From positions 62,001-126,000 of the forward strand of contig NZ_JTAM01000012.1 in the NCBI RefSeq assembly GCF_000812565.1: 64,000 nt of DNA. The letters are read 5' to 3'. Positions 27,062 through 37,309 of this stretch are shown piece after piece. Source of the stretch: Flammeovirga sp. OC4 (GTDB taxonomy: Bacteria > Bacteroidota > Bacteroidia > Cytophagales > Flammeovirgaceae). A program made the translations under genes and the position numbers. Each line of letters starts with the position of its first letter. Position 1 is the stretch's first letter. The notes under the pieces are model-generated. The model saw nothing but the letters and a program-made list of their open reading frames with translations, searched no databases and was not told the origin of the DNA.

Positions 27062-28606
27062 TTACAAAGGAATATTTCCATGTCTCTTTCTAGGATTATG
27101 GTCTACTTTATTTCGAAGCATATTAAAGGCTGCAATCAGGCGTTCTCTTGTATTTTCAGGTTTGATCACTTCATCAATATAACCTCTATATGCTGCACGA
27201 TAAGGATTGGCAAATTCTGCAGTATACTCATCAATTTTCTCTTGTAATTTAGCTTCAGGATCTTCCGCATTTTGAATTTCCTTTCTAAAGATAATTTCCG
27301 CTGCACCTTGTGCACCCATCACTGCAATTTCGGCTGTTGGCCAAGCGTAATTCAAGTCAGCACCGATATGTTTGGAGTTCATCACATCATAAGCACCACC
27401 GTAGGCTTTGCGAGTAATGACTGTAATTCTAGGTACTGTAGCTTCACAAAAAGCATAAAGTAATTTGGCTCCGTTGGCAATGATTCCATTCCATTCTTGG
27501 TCGGTACCAGGAAGGAAGCCAGGTACGTCTTCAAATACAAGTAATGGGATATTGAAAGCATCACAGAAACGTACAAAACGGGCAGCTTTCTTTGAAGCGT
27601 CATTATCCAATACTCCGGCAAGTACTGCAGGTTGATTTCCTACAATACCAATACTTTTACCGCCTAATCGAGCAAAGCCAACAACTATATTTTCAGCGTA
27701 AGCCTCATGCACTTCAAAGAAAGTATCCTTATCAATAGTACCGTGAATGACATCGCGAATGTCATAGGGAGTATTCGGGTTGTCAGGTATGATATCTTTC
27801 AATTCTGTTCTGACTTCAGAATTGATATTAGAATATTCATAGCGAGGAGAATCCTGCTCACAGTTTTGAGGAATATAGCTTAAAAGTTTTCTGATATTTT
27901 GTAACGCGATTGCCTCATTTGCAGCTGTAAAATGGGTAACCCCACTTTTTGTACTATGAGCAGTAGCTCCACCAAGTTCTTCTGAAGTAACTTCCTCATG
28001 TGTCACTGTTTTTACAACATTGGGACCTGTTACGAACATATAGGATGTTTGCTCCACCATCATAATAAAATCCGTGATGGCAGGGGAGTAAACAGCACCA
28101 CCGGCACAAGGCCCCATAATACAAGAGATTTGAGGGATTACACCTGATGCACGAGTGTTTTTGTAAAAAATGTCTGCATAGCCGCCTAGTGATTTCACAC
28201 CTTCTTGAATTCTAGCACCACCAGAGTCATTCAACCCGATTATTGGAGCACCATTTTTCATGGCCATGTCCATAATCTTACAGATTTTCTCTGCGTGAGA
28301 TTCTGAGAGAGAACCACCAAATACAGTGAAGTCTTGAGAGTAAACATAGACCAAACGACCTGAAATTTTACCATAACCGGTAATCACACCATCACCAAGA
28401 TAATGTTCTTTATCAAGACCGAATTGTACCTCACGGTGTCTGACGAATTTGCCTACTTCATGGAAAGTATTTTCATCTAAGAGTAACTCTATTCTTTCTC
28501 GGGCGGTTAGTTTACCCTTTTTGTGTTGAGCTTCTATTCTTCTTTCTCCGCCACCAAGTTCGGCTAAGCGGTTCATTTCTTCTAATTGCTGAAGCTTATC
28601 CTTCAT
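27062..28606 (-). CDS. Acyl-CoA (propionyl-CoA) carboxylase beta subunit
   Basis: This is the carboxyltransferase subunit that moves CO2 from carboxybiotin to propionyl-CoA or a related acyl-CoA. The 514-residue protein starts [28 protein letters not shown]. It has the two crotonase-like halves of the carboxyl_trans family: N-half with [14 protein letters not shown] and [16 protein letters not shown]-half with [34 protein letters not shown] and [14 protein letters not shown] chose the ATG at 28606 over an upstream extension that lacks family similarity. No biotin carboxylase or biotin-carrier gene lies nearby, so its partner must be encoded elsewhere. Propionyl-CoA is the most likely substrate, as in many Bacteroidota. 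Methylmalonyl-CoA decarboxylase alpha subunits look alike. Confidence 0.9.
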   Translation of the reverse strand: MKDKLQQLEEMNRLAELGGGERRIEAQHKKGKLTARERIELLLDENTFHEVGKFVRHREVQFGLDKEHYLGDGVITGYGKISGRLVYVYSQDFTVFGGSLSESHAEKICKIMDMAMKNGAPIIGLNDSGGARIQEGVKSLGGYADIFYKNTRASGVIPQISCIMGPCAGGAVYSPAITDFIMMVEQTSYMFVTGPNVVKTVTHEEVTSEELGGATAHSTKSGVTHFTAANEAIALQNIRKLLSYIPQNCEQDSPRYEYSNINSEVRTELKDIIPDNPNTPYDIRDVIHGTIDKDTFFEVHEAYAENIVVGFARLGGKSIGIVGNQPAVLAGVLDNDASKKAARFVRFCDAFNIPLLVFEDVPGFLPGTDQEWNGIIANGAKLLYAFCEATVPRITVITRKAYGGAYDVMNSKHIGADLNYAWPTAEIAVMGAQGAAEIIFRKEIQNAEDPEAKLQEKIDEYTAEFANPYRAAYRGYIDEVIKPENTRERLIAAFNMLRNKVDHNPRKRHGNIPL

Positions 28607-28720
28607 GTTGTTTATTTCTAGTGTTTTTTGGTTTGTGTAGTGTACTGTGATCAATAGAGCAGATGAAAGGCTCATGTTTTCATTAGTACTAATCTTAAGC
28701 TAAGAAAAAAACAGAAGACA

Positions 28721-28757
28721 AAAAAAAAGGGAGCGATATTTTTCTATCACTCCCTTT
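28721..28757 (-). terminator. Terminator of the DUF2807 gene
   Basis: On the minus strand the stem GGGAGTGATA / TATCGCTCCC is followed by a run of nine T. It lies 27 bp past the stop at 28784. Confidence 0.85.
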
Positions 28758-28783
28758 CATCTAAGTCAATGTTCAACTAAATT

Positions 28784-29464
28784 TTAATTGGCAGGTTCTT
28801 TCGCATTTCCGTGATTTTTCACTGAACCAATACCTGAAGCTTCCATTTTAATGTATTGTTCTGCGTTTACGTGCATACTTCCTATACCATTACATTCTGC
28901 TTCGAGATCTCTAACTACAAAATCTTTAGCCATCACTTTGCCTATACCATTACATTCCATAGTGGCTTTATTGGCTTTTCCTTTTAATGTGATCTGACCA
29001 ACACCATCAAATTCAAGGTTAAATTCATTAGCAGAAAGTACTAATTCATTATCGCCCACACCTGAATAATTAAAGTCCAGAGTGTTGAATTTTAGATCAT
29101 TATCACTAGTCATTTCTCCAACCATTGCAGTTTCAATTTTAGTCAAATCGACAAATTGAACATAAATAACAGGTCTATTTTTTTTCCACTTGGTAGATTT
29201 TTTTTCTTCTCCATCCTCACGGTTTCTAAATTCGATATGATCACCTTTTTGAGTAAAAGTGATTTCTTTGAGTTGTGCTTCAGTACCTTCAATAAAAGCC
29301 TTGGGAACATCACCTTGTTTGAGGACTAAGTCAAACTCACCATTTACTTCGAGTGAAGTAAAGTCTTTGACATCTAGTTTTTCGGTGCTTACGTTTTTTT
29401 GAGCGAATGCAGGTGAGAAAGCAATTAATAATGCACTAGTAAATAATAGTAATTTGTTCATCAT
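28784..29464 (-). CDS. DUF2807 (head GIN domain) secreted protein
   Basis: This exported protein has about 227 residues and a signal peptide MMNKLLLFTSALLIAFSPAFAQ. The body is a repetitive beta-strand domain of the DUF2807 / 'putative auto-transporter adhesin, head GIN' type. It begins LDVKDFTSLEVNGEFDLVLKQGD and is followed by repeated short motifs such as MECNGIGKVMAKDF, LEAECNGIGSMHVNA and MEASGIGSVKNHG. The recurring G-I-G-S/K turns give the family its name. Its role is unknown; such proteins are common in Bacteroidota as periplasmic or surface proteins. The start is at one of two adjacent ATG codons (29464 or 29461). It is monocistronic with its own terminator. Confidence 0.85.
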   Translation of the reverse strand: MMNKLLLFTSALLIAFSPAFAQKNVSTEKLDVKDFTSLEVNGEFDLVLKQGDVPKAFIEGTEAQLKEITFTQKGDHIEFRNREDGEEKKSTKWKKNRPVIYVQFVDLTKIETAMVGEMTSDNDLKFNTLDFNYSGVGDNELVLSANEFNLEFDGVGQITLKGKANKATMECNGIGKVMAKDFVVRDLEAECNGIGSMHVNAEQYIKMEASGIGSVKNHGNAKEPAN

Positions 29465-29554
29465 GATGAAAGTTTTTCTTTTAAAGACAAAAGTTAATTT
29501 GAATAGTTGCATCAATATAAGAATTTATTCTTCGAGATAAGGAATGATAGAAAC

Positions 29555-29590
29555 AAAAAATGTCTTACCCTAATTCTAAAGGGTAAGACA
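29555..29590 (-). terminator. Isolated intrinsic terminator between pgi and the DUF2807 gene
   Basis: TGTCTTACCC / GGGTAAGACA is a perfect 10-bp stem, followed on the minus strand by six T. It lies about 150 bp past the pgi terminator, and no ORF ends here. The gap from 29465 to 29794 otherwise holds only the pgi terminator. Confidence 0.7.
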
Positions 29591-29736
29591 TGGGGTAAAG
29601 AAAAATAGATCAAAAACTTTTACCTGTTTTTATTATTAAGATCTCTGATTTAAGTTATTAGCTACCTTCACAACTATGAAAAGTTGATTTTCGTTTGTGA
29701 TTCTTTATTTCTTGAAAAATTGTGTTCAAAAAGTCA

Positions 29737-29771
29737 TAAAAAAAGCATCACATTGCAGTAATGTGATGCTT
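29737..29771 (-). terminator. Terminator of pgi
   Basis: The minus-strand stem AAGCATCACAT / ATGTGATGCTT (11 bp, perfect) is followed by a T run. It lies 24 bp beyond the pgi stop. Confidence 0.88.
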
Positions 29772-29794
29772 AATATTGTATTCTTAAAGATGAA

Positions 29795-31441
29795 TTATCT
29801 CATCTCCTTGTATTTGTTGATCAATTGATTCGTAGATGAATCGTGAGAAGCAACTTTGTCATCGCTTTGTAATTCAGGAAGAATTTTGTTCGCTAATTGC
29901 TTACCTAATTCTACACCCCATTGGTCAAAACTGAAGATGTTCCACATTACACCTTGTACGAAGATTTTGTGCTCGTACATTGCGATCATCGCACCCAATG
30001 TAAATGGCGTTAACTTCTTGAATAAGATTGAGTTTGTAGGACGGTTACCTTCAAACACTTTGAATGTCTTTAATTTCTCAATCTCCTCATCAGATTTACC
30101 AGCCGCTTTGAATTCAGCAACTACAGTTTCCTCAGATTTACCTGTCATCAATGCTTCAGTTTGAGCAAAGAAATTAGATAATAACTTTGGATGGTGATCA
30201 CCGATAGGGTTTTGTGAAACTGCAGGAGCAATAAAGTCCGCAGGAATCAATTTAGTACCTTGGTGGATCAATTGATAGAATGCGTGTTGACCATTTGTAC
30301 CTGGCTCACCCCAGATGATTGGACCAGTTTGGTAGTCTACAGGATTACCCGCTCTGTCTACATACTTACCATTTGACTCCATATCACCTTGTTGGAAATA
30401 CGCAGCAAAACGGTGCATATACTGATCGTAAGGAAGTAAAGCGTGGCTTTCAGCACCGAAGAAGTTGTTGTACCAGATGCCTAACACTGCTAAGATTACC
30501 GGAAGGTTTTCACCGAATTCAGCTGATTTGAAGTGGTTGTCCATTGCGTGAGCACCTTCTAATAACTCCTCGAAGTTATCATAACCGATGCTGCAAGCGA
30601 TAGAAAGACCAATTGCCGACCATAATGAGTAACGACCACCTACCCAGTCCCAGAAACGGAACATGTTTTCAGGGGCGATACCGAACTCTCTTACTTTTTC
30701 TTCATTTGTAGAAAGAGCAACAAAGTGCATCATGATATGATTTTCGCTTTTCGCAGCTTCCAAGAACCAGTCTCTTGCTGAGTTAGCGTTAGTCATTGTT
30801 TCTTGCGTAGTAAACGTCTTAGAAGCAATGATAAATAAAGTTGTTTCAGGATTTAAACCTTTTAATGTCTCAGAGATATGAGTTCCGTCAACATTAGAAA
30901 CAAAGTGAATATCAATGTTAGTCTTGTATGGTTTTAAAGCTTCAGTCACCATGTAAGGACCTAAGTCAGAACCACCAATACCAATATTTACAACATCAGT
31001 AATAGCTTTACCTGTATAACCTTTCCAGTTTCCAGAAACTACTTTATCAGTAAATTCTTTCATTTGGCGTTTTACGTGGTTCACTTCAGTCATCACGTCC
31101 TCTCCGTCTACAGACATTGGAGTGTTTGACTGATTACGTAATGCTACGTGATAAACAGCACGATCTTCTGTTTGGTTGATATGCTCTCCAGCGAACATTG
31201 ATTGAATACCTTCAGCTACACCAGTCTCTTTTGCGAGGTCAAGAAGTAGGCTAAATGTTTTCTCGTCGATGATGTTTTTTGAAAAATCAACAAAAATATC
31301 TTCGAACGTCAATGAAAATTTTTCTGCTCTATCTGCATCCGCACAGAATAAATCATTCATATGTACGTCTTTCATCTCAGCATAATGAGCTTCAAGTGCT
31401 TTCCAAGCGTTTGTTGAAGTCGGATTTACTGTTTTCAACAT
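29795..31441 (-). CDS. pgi: Glucose-6-phosphate isomerase
   Basis: This cytoplasmic enzyme interconverts glucose-6-phosphate and fructose-6-phosphate. The 548 residues match the usual bacterial length (E. coli 549). The two SIS subdomains carry the family signatures: [50 protein letters not shown] and [19 protein letters not shown], plus the C-terminal [13 protein letters not shown] segment. It is monocistronic with a strong terminator. The product would link hexose phosphates to glycolysis and gluconeogenesis when the cell grows on uronates. Confidence 0.97.
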   Translation of the reverse strand: MLKTVNPTSTNAWKALEAHYAEMKDVHMNDLFCADADRAEKFSLTFEDIFVDFSKNIIDEKTFSLLLDLAKETGVAEGIQSMFAGEHINQTEDRAVYHVALRNQSNTPMSVDGEDVMTEVNHVKRQMKEFTDKVVSGNWKGYTGKAITDVVNIGIGGSDLGPYMVTEALKPYKTNIDIHFVSNVDGTHISETLKGLNPETTLFIIASKTFTTQETMTNANSARDWFLEAAKSENHIMMHFVALSTNEEKVREFGIAPENMFRFWDWVGGRYSLWSAIGLSIACSIGYDNFEELLEGAHAMDNHFKSAEFGENLPVILAVLGIWYNNFFGAESHALLPYDQYMHRFAAYFQQGDMESNGKYVDRAGNPVDYQTGPIIWGEPGTNGQHAFYQLIHQGTKLIPADFIAPAVSQNPIGDHHPKLLSNFFAQTEALMTGKSEETVVAEFKAAGKSDEEIEKLKTFKVFEGNRPTNSILFKKLTPFTLGAMIAMYEHKIFVQGVMWNIFSFDQWGVELGKQLANKILPELQSDDKVASHDSSTNQLINKYKEMR

Positions 31442-31612
31442 GTTATATCTGCTTTTGTGTATTATTAATTTCTAAGAAAATAGAAGCTTTTCGCTTCAAG
31501 TCACAAAATTACGATTTCATAGGTATGACACAAGTTGATTTTACTCACACTTTTGTGATTTTACTTACTATTTTGATTTCAACGGATTGATAGGTGAAAT
31601 AAAAAGGAAGAG

Positions 31613-31650
31613 AAAACAAAAAGAGCATACTTTTTATTCGTATGCTCTTT
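31613..31650 (-). terminator. Terminator of the MscS gene
   Basis: AAGAGCATAC / GTATGCTCTT is a perfect 10-bp stem with five T on the minus strand. It lies 33 bp past the stop at 31682. Confidence 0.82.
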
Positions 31651-31681
31651 CTTATTTATATCGTTTTTGATTCAATTTCGA

Positions 31682-32521
31682 TTAATCTTCTGATTGCTGC
31701 ATGTGTACCACTCGTTGAGGGAATGGAATCTCGATGTCAGCATTATCAAAGGCGATTTTAGCCGCTTCAGTCGTTTCAAAAAGAACGCCCCAATAATCAT
31801 CCACACTTACGTGAACTCTTAATTGTAAATCTACAGAGCTATCGCCAAGGTTTGTTACCCAAACTACAGGCTTCTCGGGATTGTCTAGCACTCTTTTGTC
31901 GTTATTTGCAAGATCAAGTAAAATCTCTCTTGCTTTTTGAATATTAGCACCATAAGAGATACCAATAGGAATGTCACATCTGGCAAAACCTTCACGAGTG
32001 TAGTTTTTAATTACACCACCTGCTAATGCACCATTAGGAATGAAAACATGTCTACGGTGTGGTGTAACAATAGTAGTTGCAAATAAACCAATGTCGAGAA
32101 CGACACCTAAGTGTCCTTGAGCATCAATCAATTCACCTTTTTTGAATGGTCTTAGAGTGAGAATTAAAGCACCACCTGCAACGTTGGCTAGTGATCCCTG
32201 AAGTGCTAAACCAATTGCTAAACCTGCAGAACCCAACATTGCAATGAATGAAGTTGTTTCGACTCCTGCTTGTCCTATGGCAGCAACAACAATAATGACT
32301 TTAATGATGATTTTTGTGATAGCAACTAAAAAGTCAACTAATGCTTGGTTTTCAGAATATTTCTTTTTGACTTGTGTGGAAACAAAATTACCAGCTTTAT
32401 TCGCAACATAAAAACCAATAATTAAAATCGCTAAAGCTCCTAATAATTTAAAAGCATATTGGTTAACGAAATTCACTGTAGAGAGGACAAGTACGTCCTG
32501 ATATTGAGAAATTTCTTCCAT
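31682..32521 (-). CDS. mscS: Small-conductance mechanosensitive channel (MscS family)
   Basis: This inner-membrane channel opens under tension to release solutes during osmotic downshock. The 279-residue protein is about the length of E. coli MscS (286). It has three transmembrane helices in the first 125 residues. The pore-lining third helix, with its Gly/Ala pattern GSAGLAIGLALQGSLANVAGGALIL, is followed by TLRPFKKGELIDAQG. The soluble vestibule follows, with TTIVTPHRRHVFIPNGALAGGVIKNYT. The motif match to canonical MscS is very strong. Monocistronic. Confidence 0.94.
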   Translation of the reverse strand: MEEISQYQDVLVLSTVNFVNQYAFKLLGALAILIIGFYVANKAGNFVSTQVKKKYSENQALVDFLVAITKIIIKVIIVVAAIGQAGVETTSFIAMLGSAGLAIGLALQGSLANVAGGALILTLRPFKKGELIDAQGHLGVVLDIGLFATTIVTPHRRHVFIPNGALAGGVIKNYTREGFARCDIPIGISYGANIQKAREILLDLANNDKRVLDNPEKPVVWVTNLGDSSVDLQLRVHVSVDDYWGVLFETTEAAKIAFDNADIEIPFPQRVVHMQQSED

Positions 32522-32788
32522 TTGTAAGGTATTATTAAAGAATAGATTGAAAAATACTATTGTATCTAATTGTTACATGAGATATCAATATTTATAGTTC
32601 TTTTAAAAATTGACGGAAAGTACAACCGATGTGTAGTTTTCAGAAAGGGATATTTAGTTAAATGAAATATAAATTAATATAACCTGTATACTTAGATACT
32701 TAGTTTGTATAAAATTAAAATTATTTTTCTGAATATTGTAATTGTAAAAAGAAAAAACATTGCTTTTTTCAATTAAAACAAAGATTAC

Positions 32789-33373
32789 ATGTCAGATTAC
32801 ACAAACTTGGTAATTGAGGAGTTAAAAGAAGCACAAGAAGTTTTAGCTCGTTTTTTATCAGATACAAATAATATAAATGCAATTGAAGCTGCAGCAGACC
32901 TTCTCGTAAATTCTTTCCAAAATGAAGGGAAAGTGATTTCATGCGGGAATGGAGGTTCACATTGTGATGCGATGCACTTTGCAGAAGAGTTAACAGGGAG
33001 ATACAGAGAAGATAGGCCTTCTATTGGTGCAATAGCGATTTCTGACCCTAGTCATATCTCTTGTGTAAGTAATGATTATGGATATGAATATGTTTTTTCT
33101 AGATATTTGGAAGGAGTCGGTAGGAAAGGAGATGTGCTTTTTGCACTAAGTACTAGCGGAAACTCCCAGAATATTGTCAATGCGATCAATACGGCTCAAC
33201 AAAAAGGCATTAAAGTGATTGCATTAACAGGGAAAGATGGAGGGAAAATGGCAAATCTAGCAGATGTTGAAATCAGAGTTCCTCATTTTGGATTTGCTGA
33301 CCGTATTCAAGAAATCCACATTAAAGTTATTCATATCATCATCCAGCTTATTGAAAAGAAGCTAGGATATTAA
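32789..33373 (+). CDS. gmhA: Sedoheptulose-7-phosphate isomerase
   Basis: GmhA makes D-glycero-D-manno-heptose 7-phosphate, the first step of ADP-heptose synthesis for LPS core. The 194-residue SIS-domain protein contains [33 protein letters not shown] and [20 protein letters not shown]. These are nearly the same strings as in the E. coli enzyme as I recall it. No other heptose genes lie nearby. The similarity to the gammaproteobacterial form seems high for a Bacteroidota protein and may reflect either strong conservation or transfer. It converges with the histidine-kinase gene with only 17 bp between. Confidence 0.95.
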   Translation: MSDYTNLVIEELKEAQEVLARFLSDTNNINAIEAAADLLVNSFQNEGKVISCGNGGSHCDAMHFAEELTGRYREDRPSIGAIAISDPSHISCVSNDYGYEYVFSRYLEGVGRKGDVLFALSTSGNSQNIVNAINTAQQKGIKVIALTGKDGGKMANLADVEIRVPHFGFADRIQEIHIKVIHIIIQLIEKKLGY

Positions 33374-33390
33374 AAATAAAACGAGGAGGA

Positions 33391-35577
33391 CTAAGCCTCC
33401 GGATTATCAAATTGAAGAGGGAGTTGTATCGTAAAAGTTGCACCTCCTTCTTTGTTGTTAAAGGCATTGATTTCTCCTCTATGTTGTTTGATAATGTCTT
33501 TACAAATCATCAAGCCCAATCCCAAACCATCTTTTTTTGTAGTAAAGAAGGTCTCAAACAAATGGTCTAAATCTTTGATCCCGCCACCATTATCAATAAT
33601 ACTTACTCCAATTTTATCTTTTAGAAGATTGGTTCTAATGGTAATTTGACCACCTTCAGGAGTATGTTCCTTTATAGCTTGGAAGGCATTGTCAATGAGG
33701 TTGATGAACACTTGCGAAACTTTACCTCCAAGACAGATGATTTCACCCACCTTAAGGTCATAATCTTTAATGATTTCAATTTCATCGTATTTATATTTTT
33801 TATGGAGTAAGTTTAAAGTGGTATCAAGATTCTCGTGAATAAGATAAGGTTTAGGGAATCCATGATTACTTTTTACTACATTTTTCAATTCAGCAGAAAT
33901 GTCCATAATCCTTTTTACCCCATCTTGAATACCGTCCAATAAGAGCTTACACTCTTCCACATCCTCTATTTTTTCTTCATCTACGTTTTCGATTTCTTTG
34001 ATGAAAACAAGAAGCTCATCAAGGGTTTCTTGAATTGGAACAACATTATTGTAAATGAAATTGGTAGGGTTATTAATCTCGTGTGCAACAACTGCCATCA
34101 TTTGACCCAATAAAGCGAGTTTGTCATTCTTTTCAAGCTGCTCAAACATCCTTTTAGATTGTTCGAGTGCTTCCATCAACTCAATATTTTTTTCTAGAAG
34201 TTTTTCATTAAGCTCATGTTCTTCTAAAGCTTTCTGATCAATGATCACCTTTTGTTTTTGTATCTCTTTCGCTTTTTCGGTGAGTTGTACACTAAACTGT
34301 CTAAATCGTTTAGATTTTAGATTGAGTAGATAAAGAATGACGGCAAAAAGAACAAAAACAACAAATAGAAAGATGATAAAATATTGCTGATTTTTGATTT
34401 GATCATTGGAGATTTGACGCTCGAAATTAAGTTTGTCTATTTCTTTTTCCTTGTTCGAAAGTTGAATAGAGTTATCAAGCATCTGTGCTCTTCTGAGCTT
34501 TTCTGTATCATTAAAAAGTTGGAGGTATTTAATGTTATCTTTTAGAGCAATATTCTCTTTAATTAAATCACCTTTATTATGGTAAGCTTTTACCAAAAGT
34601 TCAGAGAGTTGCAAAGCCTCTAATACAGCAGGTAATTTTTCAGCTATAGTTAAACCATTCCCAGCGTAAGCAATACATTGATTATAATTTTCCAGCTGAT
34701 ACTCTACCTCAGCTTTTCTAATGAGTACCCTTGCCTGTCCAAGAGGCTGCTGTAGGGTTAAGAAACCTTCATACGCTTTATCATAGTTTTGAACTGCCCA
34801 TGATAAACTATCTAAACTTGAGGCGTAGGTAATCCCTATTTGTTCATAGCACTTGTATTGCAATGATTTGTAATCTGTTTTTTTAGCTTCTTCTAGAGCA
34901 GCCAAGAATTTAGTACGTGCTAAATGTGGTTTTCCACCACTTAAAAGTGCTTTGCCTATACTAAACTCAGCCACGGCAATACCATTTGTATCGCTGATTG
35001 CAAGTCTTGCCTTTCTAGCTTTTTTGTAATTTTCTAAAGCGACATCATATTTTCCCGAAGACAGTTGTATATCCCCAAGATTCATATAGCAATAGCCAAT
35101 CATATGATCATTTTCTTCCTTGGTACTGATGATGAGAGCTTCTTTCATATTTTTCAAAGCCTCATATTGGTTTCCTTGGAAATAAAATAGATTACCAATA
35201 TTGATGTAAGCATATCCTTTTTGAGGAGTATCGTTTAAAATATCTGATTGGAGTAAAGCTTGTTTATAAAAATCTAATGCTTCAGTATAATTTCCTAAGT
35301 TCCGATGTGCCACCCCCATAAGGTTGAGCACTTTCGCAGTATTTTTAAATTTTACATCAGCTTTTGTTTTATGAAGTAATTTGTTGCCAAGTGTAATAGT
35401 TTTTTCCGGTGCAATGTCTCTGTACTCCCACATAAGGTCAATCATGGCGGTCCATTTTTGATCTTTAGAGAGATTTGGTAGCTCTTGTTCCAATTGCTCA
35501 ATTTTTGTGTTCTGAGCTTCTATAATTGGCGATTGCAACAGAGAGAAAATAAAAATAATGCCTAAAAAGTTCTTCAT
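33391..35577 (-). CDS. TPR-containing membrane sensor histidine kinase
   Basis: This is a hybrid of a periplasmic TPR sensor and a cytoplasmic kinase, with 728 residues. The signal peptide ends EAQN at about residue 23. About six tetratricopeptide repeats (about 40-340) include AKVLNLMGVAHRNLGNYTEAL and GYCYMNLGDIQLSSGKYDVALENYKKA. A transmembrane helix follows at about 395-415 (YFIIFLFVVFVLFAVILYLL), then a coiled coil. The H-box is VVAHEINNPTNF with phospho-acceptor His499, and the HATPase domain has QVFINLIDNAFQAI, IDNGGGIKDLDHLFETFFTTKKDGLGLGL. No response regulator gene adjoins it, so its partner is elsewhere. The signal sensed is unknown. Confidence 0.92.
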   Translation of the reverse strand: MKNFLGIIFIFSLLQSPIIEAQNTKIEQLEQELPNLSKDQKWTAMIDLMWEYRDIAPEKTITLGNKLLHKTKADVKFKNTAKVLNLMGVAHRNLGNYTEALDFYKQALLQSDILNDTPQKGYAYINIGNLFYFQGNQYEALKNMKEALIISTKEENDHMIGYCYMNLGDIQLSSGKYDVALENYKKARKARLAISDTNGIAVAEFSIGKALLSGGKPHLARTKFLAALEEAKKTDYKSLQYKCYEQIGITYASSLDSLSWAVQNYDKAYEGFLTLQQPLGQARVLIRKAEVEYQLENYNQCIAYAGNGLTIAEKLPAVLEALQLSELLVKAYHNKGDLIKENIALKDNIKYLQLFNDTEKLRRAQMLDNSIQLSNKEKEIDKLNFERQISNDQIKNQQYFIIFLFVVFVLFAVILYLLNLKSKRFRQFSVQLTEKAKEIQKQKVIIDQKALEEHELNEKLLEKNIELMEALEQSKRMFEQLEKNDKLALLGQMMAVVAHEINNPTNFIYNNVVPIQETLDELLVFIKEIENVDEEKIEDVEECKLLLDGIQDGVKRIMDISAELKNVVKSNHGFPKPYLIHENLDTTLNLLHKKYKYDEIEIIKDYDLKVGEIICLGGKVSQVFINLIDNAFQAIKEHTPEGGQITIRTNLLKDKIGVSIIDNGGGIKDLDHLFETFFTTKKDGLGLGLMICKDIIKQHRGEINAFNNKEGGATFTIQLPLQFDNPEA

Positions 35578-35672
35578 ATGACATGTAAAATAGATAGAAA
35601 CGCTTAATAATTCTATCTTAAAACGATGTTATTAAACGATAAGTTAATAAACATTTTCATATCCATTAAATT

Positions 35673-36512
35673 TTAATTGTTAATCCTGTTTAAGTTCAGG
35701 ATATATTTATTGCTTCCGGCATTGAAAACAGGGAATTCAGGGTCTGTGTTATTATTACTTTTTTCTCTAATTTTTAATGTCTCATTCCAGTTGAATATAA
35801 TGGGTGCAGAGTGATCCATTTTTTCAAAACCTAATTTTGTAAAGCTCTCACCTGCAGACCAATCAGAGTCAGTGTATGTCATAATATCATCTGGTGAATA
35901 TTCTTTGATAAAGTATTTTAACAGCTTACTTAGCCCTCCAACAACTGTATGATCAATAAGGTTACAATAACGAATTAATTCATAGGATTGATGTGGAAGA
36001 CCGTTTCTGTCATTTATTTTTCTTTTCCCACTGAAAGAAGCAATAGCAACTAATTTTTTCCCTTTAAATAATCCCAATTTGATTTTTGAGTTAGGTGACC
36101 CACTGATATGGTTGAGTTCTACAAATTCATTTAAAGTATGGATGTCGATTCTTTCTACTTTTAATGTTCTTGCGTGGATTCGAGTTGTATTACCAAGTAG
36201 TCCTGATACACGAGACAGGACAGCACTTTGTTTTGTTTGCCAAGTATCTGCCCATAGATGTATAATTCGTTCTTTTTTAAAGTGAGTATTAATAGTAGTA
36301 ATAGCATGCCTTGAATGCCACTTTTTTAGTGTTTTAATTGGGTTTATAAAGTGGAACTTTGTGTTGATGTCTGGAATCGAAATAAATGAATAGGGAGAGA
36401 TACTACTGTAATAATCAATACTATAAAGAATATTATTTTCTTCAAGATAGCAGAGTAGAGGTTGTAGAATAGCTCTAATATTTTTTTCGGTATTCTGTTT
36501 TTGATTATTCAT
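35673..36512 (-). CDS. Acetyltransferase-like protein of phage/Mom type
   Basis: This 279-residue protein is of uncertain function. I chose the ATG at 36512 because AGGAGA lies directly before it; a TTG at 36542 is the alternative. The C-terminal half (about 110-235) resembles a GNAT-like domain that I associate with phage proteins, including Mom-type DNA modifiers and domains fused to homing endonucleases. It contains IKLGLFKGKKLVAIASFSGKR, YELIRYCNLIDHTVVGGLSKLLKYFI and DIMTYTDSDWSAGESFTKLGF. The N-terminal part is not recognised. It stands alone between the kinase and cysC genes with no phage gene near, and could be a relic of transfer. Confidence in the protein is high; function is tentative. 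Confidence 0.55.
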   Translation of the reverse strand: MNNQKQNTEKNIRAILQPLLCYLEENNILYSIDYYSSISPYSFISIPDINTKFHFINPIKTLKKWHSRHAITTINTHFKKERIIHLWADTWQTKQSAVLSRVSGLLGNTTRIHARTLKVERIDIHTLNEFVELNHISGSPNSKIKLGLFKGKKLVAIASFSGKRKINDRNGLPHQSYELIRYCNLIDHTVVGGLSKLLKYFIKEYSPDDIMTYTDSDWSAGESFTKLGFEKMDHSAPIIFNWNETLKIREKSNNNTDPEFPVFNAGSNKYILNLNRINN

Positions 36513-36687
36513 TTCTCCTGTTAACGTATGAAAATTATGCAATGTAAAGGTGCTTTTTTTGAGATTAATATTGCGGAAAGGTTAAATTTTTGCAGATTTG
36601 TTTGTTATAAAATGGACATACTCTATATTTGCCTATTAAATATATAGGGTAATAGAATTATTAATTTTACTCTTATTCAAAAAACGT

Positions 36688-37302
36688 ATGAGCGAAGCAA
36701 CAAATATACATCCGATTTTTAATTCTCTTTTATCAAGAGAGAAAAAACAAGAATCATTAAAACAAAAAGGCATTGTTCTTTGGATGACAGGTCTATCAGG
36801 CTCTGGCAAAAGTACATTAGCAAGAGCATTAGAATTTGCTTTACATGATTTAGGTTATCATACTATGCTTTTAGATGGTGATAACTTAAGAACAGGCATT
36901 AATAGCAACTTAGGTTTCTCAGAGGAAGATCGTACCGAAAATGTAAGAAGATCAGCTGAGGTATCAAAGCTTTTTGTTAGTTCAGGATTAGTTACCATTT
37001 GTTCTCTAATCAGCCCAACAGAGGAAATTAGAGCTCAGGCAAGAGATATTATTGGTGAAGAAGATTTTTACCAAGTACATATAGATGCACCTTTTGAGGT
37101 GTGTGCGGAAAGAGATGTGAAGGGGCTTTATAAAAAAGCATTAGCTGGTGAGATTAAAAACTTTACGGGTTTGGATTCTCCTTTTGAAATTCCTGCTGAC
37201 CCATTTGTAAGAATCCCAACGCATACTCAAACTTTGGAAGAAAGTTTAAAGCAACTACTGGATGCTGTTCTTCCTGTCATTAAATTATCAAACATCAAAT
37301 AA
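36688..37302 (+). CDS. cysC: Adenylylsulfate kinase
   Basis: CysC phosphorylates adenosine-5'-phosphosulfate (APS) to PAPS using ATP. The 204-residue protein has the Walker A motif MTGLSGSGKSTLAR near residue 33, MLLDGDNLRTGINSNLGFSEEDR, the SLISPTEEIRAQAR segment and a C-terminal SPFEIPADPFVRI. These all match the family. It is the first gene of a cysC-cysD-cysN operon, with only 7 bp to cysD. It is separate from CysN, unlike NodQ-type fusions. Confidence 0.96.
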   Translation: MSEATNIHPIFNSLLSREKKQESLKQKGIVLWMTGLSGSGKSTLARALEFALHDLGYHTMLLDGDNLRTGINSNLGFSEEDRTENVRRSAEVSKLFVSSGLVTICSLISPTEEIRAQARDIIGEEDFYQVHIDAPFEVCAERDVKGLYKKALAGEIKNFTGLDSPFEIPADPFVRIPTHTQTLEESLKQLLDAVLPVIKLSNIK

Positions 37303-37309
37303 CTTTAGA

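Noticed and set aside
29856-30531. Plus-strand open frames inside pgi
   Set aside because: They are antisense to a highly conserved enzyme and reflect codon bias only.
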